This document shows, piece after piece, positions 60,812 to 64,000 of a stretch of 64,000 nucleotides of DNA. The notes beneath the pieces are model-generated. The model did not search any database and was not told where the DNA came from. It saw nothing but the letters and a program-made list of their open reading frames with translations. The position numbers and the translations under genes are program-made. Location of the stretch: NCBI GenBank assembly GCA_022448365.1, contig JAKVCS010000007.1, positions 1 through 64,000 of the forward strand. The letters are read 5' to 3'. Positions within the stretch are counted from its first letter, which is position 1. Each line of letters opens with the position of its first letter. The DNA comes from Saccharospirillaceae bacterium (lineage in GTDB: Bacteria; Pseudomonadota; Gammaproteobacteria; Pseudomonadales; Oceanobacteraceae).

Positions 60812-62908
60812 GTGGCGAAGCTGAGTAAACTCACCGATCTGAAAGGGGTTGGCCCCAAGCTGGCAGAGCAGCTGCACAAGCTGCATATCGCCAGTTTAGC
60901 CGATCTCTATTTTCACCTGCCGTTTCGTTATGAAGACCGCAGCCGGATTACTCCGATTGGTGGCCTGCAGCCGCAGCGTCCAGCGGTGTTTCAGGGAGAA
61001 GTGCGGGTCGCCAACATCGTCTTTGGTAAGCGCCGCAGCTTATTAGTAAAACTGCAGGATGCATCCGGGGTGATTAGCCTGCGCTTTTATCACTTTACCG
61101 CGGCCCAGAAGAAACAATTCAGCTCCGGCACCACGTTGCGGTGTTATGGCGAGCCGCGCCGCGGTGCCAGCGGTTTAGAAATCTATCACCCAGAATACAA
61201 AGTGCTCGAAGACGGTCTGGATGAAGAACTGGAAGCCAGCCTGACGCCTGTGTACCCGGCTACCGACGGTATTTCGCAACAACGTTTGCGCTTATTGCAT
61301 GAGCAAGCCCACGGTCTGCTGCGGGATCATCAGGTTGATCTGGTGGATTTATTACCCCGTGAATGGCTTAGCCAATGGCGTTTACCGACTCTCGAAGAAT
61401 CGTTACTGTTTCTTCACCAACCGGATCGAGATACCGATCTCGCCTACCTGTTATCCGGCCAGCATCCGGCACAAAAGCGCCTGATTCTGGAAGAGTTGTT
61501 GGCCCATCAACTGTCGCTGCATAAAATCCGCGCGCAGGTTCAGGCACATCAGGCGCCAGCAATTCACTGCAAACAGAGTCTGCAGCAGCAACTACTGCGT
61601 CAGCTACCGTTTACACCGACCGGTGCGCAGCAGCGGGTAGTGACAGAAATCGAGCAGGATATTCAGCAACCCTACCCCATGCTGCGACTGGTTCAGGGAG
61701 ACGTTGGTTCCGGTAAAACTCTGGTGGCAGCGCTGGCAGCCTGTGATGTGCTGGAAGCTGGATATCAGGTGGCACTGATGGCACCCACGGAGATACTTGC
61801 CGAACAACATCTGCAGAATTTATCCGCCTGGTTTGAACCTCTGGGCATTCGTTGTGGCTGGCTGGCAGGTAAGGTTAAAGGTAAAGCCAGAACCCAATCT
61901 CTCAGTGATATCGCTGATGGCAGTGCACAGCTGGTAGTCGGTACTCACGCACTGTTTCAGGAAGACGTAAGATTTGCCAAACTCGGTCTGATCATCATCG
62001 ATGAACAACACAGGTTCGGTGTGCATCAGCGTCTGGAACTGCGCGAAAAAGGTATTCAGATGGGGTTATCACCGCACCAGCTGATTATGACTGCGACCCC
62101 CATTCCCCGCACACTGGCGATGAGTGCATATGCCGATCTCGACACTTCAGTCATTGACGAATTACCACCGGGTCGCAGCCCCATTACGACGGTGGCGATT
62201 GCCGATAATCGTCGCCCGGAAATTATTCAGCGGGTCAGTGCTGCCTGTACGCCAATCGCACAGGGCGGTGAAGGCGCGCAGGCTTATTGGGTATGCACCC
62301 TGATCGAAGAGAGCGAAGCACTGCAGTGTCAGGCCGCCGAGAATACTGCCGAAGAACTGAAACAAGCGCTGCCACACTTGCGCATCGGCCTGGTACACGG
62401 CCGCATGAAACCCGCTGAAAAAGCCGGGATCATGGCGTCGTTTAAAGCCCATGAACTGGACTTACTGGTGGCGACAACAGTGATCGAAGTGGGAGTGGAC
62501 GTACCCAATTCCAGCCTCATGATTATCGAAAATCCGGAGCGTTTAGGCCTGGCGCAATTACATCAGCTGCGAGGTCGGGTTGGCCGCGGCAGCGCCAAAT
62601 CTCATTGTGTGCTGCTGTATAAATCGCCGTTGTCTTTTACCAGCAAACAGCGGCTGCAAGTGATGCGAGACAGTCAGGATGGATTTTATATCGCAGAACA
62701 GGATTTACAGATTCGTGGCCCCGGTGAAATGCTTGGCACCCGTCAGACCGGCTTGCAAATGCTACGTGTTGCCGACTTACAGCGCGATGGCGATTTATTA
62801 CCCCAGGTTCGGGAAATGGCCGAACAGCTTTGGAACCACCACCCGCAAACGGTGGAACCGTTGATTCAGCGTTGGTTGGGTGAAGCCGAACGTTTCGCCA
62901 ACGTCTGA
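60812..62908 (+). CDS. recG: RecG, ATP-dependent DNA helicase
   Basis: RecG remodels stalled replication forks and Holliday junctions. The 698-aa protein has the N-terminal wedge/OB domain (LKGVGPKLAEQL; PFRYEDRS) and the helicase motifs GDVGSGKTLVA, IIDEQHRFGV, MTATPIPRTLA, VATTVIEVGVDVPN and QLRGRVGRG. The start is GTG with GAGGA upstream. It probably shares a transcript with oxyR. Confidence 0.97.
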   Translation: MAKLSKLTDLKGVGPKLAEQLHKLHIASLADLYFHLPFRYEDRSRITPIGGLQPQRPAVFQGEVRVANIVFGKRRSLLVKLQDASGVISLRFYHFTAAQKKQFSSGTTLRCYGEPRRGASGLEIYHPEYKVLEDGLDEELEASLTPVYPATDGISQQRLRLLHEQAHGLLRDHQVDLVDLLPREWLSQWRLPTLEESLLFLHQPDRDTDLAYLLSGQHPAQKRLILEELLAHQLSLHKIRAQVQAHQAPAIHCKQSLQQQLLRQLPFTPTGAQQRVVTEIEQDIQQPYPMLRLVQGDVGSGKTLVAALAACDVLEAGYQVALMAPTEILAEQHLQNLSAWFEPLGIRCGWLAGKVKGKARTQSLSDIADGSAQLVVGTHALFQEDVRFAKLGLIIIDEQHRFGVHQRLELREKGIQMGLSPHQLIMTATPIPRTLAMSAYADLDTSVIDELPPGRSPITTVAIADNRRPEIIQRVSAACTPIAQGGEGAQAYWVCTLIEESEALQCQAAENTAEELKQALPHLRIGLVHGRMKPAEKAGIMASFKAHELDLLVATTVIEVGVDVPNSSLMIIENPERLGLAQLHQLRGRVGRGSAKSHCVLLYKSPLSFTSKQRLQVMRDSQDGFYIAEQDLQIRGPGEMLGTRQTGLQMLRVADLQRDGDLLPQVREMAEQLWNHHPQTVEPLIQRWLGEAERFANV

Positions 62909-63049
62909 TCGTTCGTTGACCCTGACCACAATTTTCCGCTCATTAAAAAAATCCCGATTCCAGCGGGCGAGCTTGCCAGCCTGAACTATATTTAAGGCAG
63001 ACAAATTTGACGCTGAGCGGTATTGGCCGCAAATCATAAGGATTTTAGT

Positions 63050-64000
63050 ATGGCTATCCCCGCTACAGTCATGAAAGTGCTGGATGACTGGCACGTCCCC
63101 TATTCACTGACCGATGACGAAGAAGTTTTTCAGCTTATGCAAAGTAACCCTCCCGCCTCCTACTCTGCCAAAGTGGCCAACGTTGTTTTCCTCAAGGACG
63201 GAGATGGCAAGGTTCAGGTCGTTATCCCGGGCAATCGCTTACTGGATTTAAACATGCTGGCGCATGAGTTTGGTCGTCAGTTCACAGCACTGTCCGGCGA
63301 AGAGCTGCAACACTTAAAGAACAAATTTGGTTTGGATGAATTTCCGGCGCTGCCGCAAGTCACGGGGGTCGATTCACTGGTGGATGAGACCCTGCTCGAA
63401 CAACCGGAGCTGTTTATCGTATCCGGCGCTGAACACGAGTGGTTGAAGGTACCGACGGACGATTTCCGCAATCTCACCTCAAGCTCTCATGTTGGTAATT
63501 ACACCGCACCGCTGGCCAGTGAAGTCCACCTCAACAGCCAGGACCAGGACCTGGATGATGTCCATGCTGCCATTCGACAGTTTACCCCGATGCGTATAAA
63601 ACAACGGCTTGAGGAAACCCTGGATTTACCGCCTTTGCCGGAAACAGCACGGAAAATTATTGATTTGCGGGTGGATCCGAATGCCGACACCGTCTCGCTG
63701 GCACAGGCTGTGGAACTCGATCCTGGTATGTCAGCGCAGGTAGTCAGTTGGGCGCGTTCACCCTATTACGGCGTGCGCGGAGAGATTAAAACCGTCGAAG
63801 ATGCGGTGTTAAGGGTGCTGGGGTTTGATCTGGTTATTAACCTGGCGCTGGGCCTGGCTCTGGGGCGCAGTCTATCGGTTCCCAAGGAAGGTCCTCACGG
63901 TTACGCACCGTTCTGGCAGCAAGCTGTGATTACCGCGACATTATGCGGCGAGCTGGTGCGTATGATTCCGGCAAGACACCGTCCGAGTCAGGGGTTGGCC
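63050..64000 (+). CDS. HDOD-domain protein with N-terminal YbaK-like domain, partial
   Basis: The gene runs off the window; 317 codons are visible. Residues 1-150 resemble a YbaK/aminoacyl-tRNA deacylase-like domain (MKVLDDWHVPYSLT; AKVANVVFLKDG). From about residue 180 an HDOD domain begins (LPPLPETARKIIDLRVDP; VVSWARSPYYGVRG; VLGFDLVINLALGLALG). HDOD proteins act in signalling and stress regulation. AAGGA precedes ATG 63050. Confidence 0.85.
   Translation, partial: MAIPATVMKVLDDWHVPYSLTDDEEVFQLMQSNPPASYSAKVANVVFLKDGDGKVQVVIPGNRLLDLNMLAHEFGRQFTALSGEELQHLKNKFGLDEFPALPQVTGVDSLVDETLLEQPELFIVSGAEHEWLKVPTDDFRNLTSSSHVGNYTAPLASEVHLNSQDQDLDDVHAAIRQFTPMRIKQRLEETLDLPPLPETARKIIDLRVDPNADTVSLAQAVELDPGMSAQVVSWARSPYYGVRGEIKTVEDAVLRVLGFDLVINLALGLALGRSLSVPKEGPHGYAPFWQQAVITATLCGELVRMIPARHRPSQGLA

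Overview
The window looks like chromosomal DNA of a gammaproteobacterium, most likely a marine Oceanospirillales-type organism. This rests on gene content and protein style (class II ilvC with a divergent ilvY, oxyR-recG, hslVU-DUF971, msrPQ, a Zur-type zinc regulon, PhoD, an MbnP/MbnH pair) and is inference; no rRNA or marker phylogeny was possible. The extreme left end is the promoter and leader of an rRNA operon running leftwards out of the window, with three promoter-like hexamer pairs and boxA-like sequence.

Layout. 0.4-3 kb: msrQ-msrP (periplasmic methionine sulfoxide repair) and pssA. 3-5.7 kb: ilvY and ilvC, divergent. 6-10.9 kb: a zinc set (His-rich propeller lipoprotein, TonB receptor, CobW-type GTPase) with two Zur-like palindromes. 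11-14.4 kb: HAD phosphatase and PhoD, separated by 650 bp rich in DnaA-box-like words. 14.7-18 kb: MbnP/MbnH/outer-membrane barrel operon. 18-24.1 kb: M17 aminopeptidase, TRIC-type channel, beta-carbonic anhydrase with a LysR regulator, a GST.

24.2-47.5 kb is the most unusual part. Two copies of a roughly 200-290 bp module face each other as inverted repeats (about 24.25-24.54 kb on + and 47.17-47.45 kb on -). Each carries a conserved candidate promoter, a strong Shine-Dalgarno, a short leader ORF and a terminal GTTATGC/GTTAAGC core, so each resembles an integron attI. From each, AT-rich one- or two-gene cassettes bounded by attC-like sites run inwards. The left array has three cassettes, an IS3 fragment and a GNAT relic; the right array has six cassettes. 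No integron integrase is in the window. The first cassette of the right array is an AAA ATPase plus DUF4435/TOPRIM pair like the PARIS anti-phage system. Between the arrays are ahpF/ahpC with a shared promoter motif, carboxypeptidase Taq, MscS, argP/argO, two Bor-like lipoproteins, and a run of small minus-strand genes ending in a DUF1287 protein.

47.5-64 kb is ordinary core chromosome: rlmB-rnr, DUF971, hslU-hslV behind a sigma-32 promoter, an SlyD-like isomerase, LPP20-type lipoproteins with a transglutaminase-like protein, an MBL hydrolase, an SDR protein, oxyR, recG and the start of an HDOD protein. OxyR at 60 kb probably controls ahpC/ahpF at 28-31 kb.
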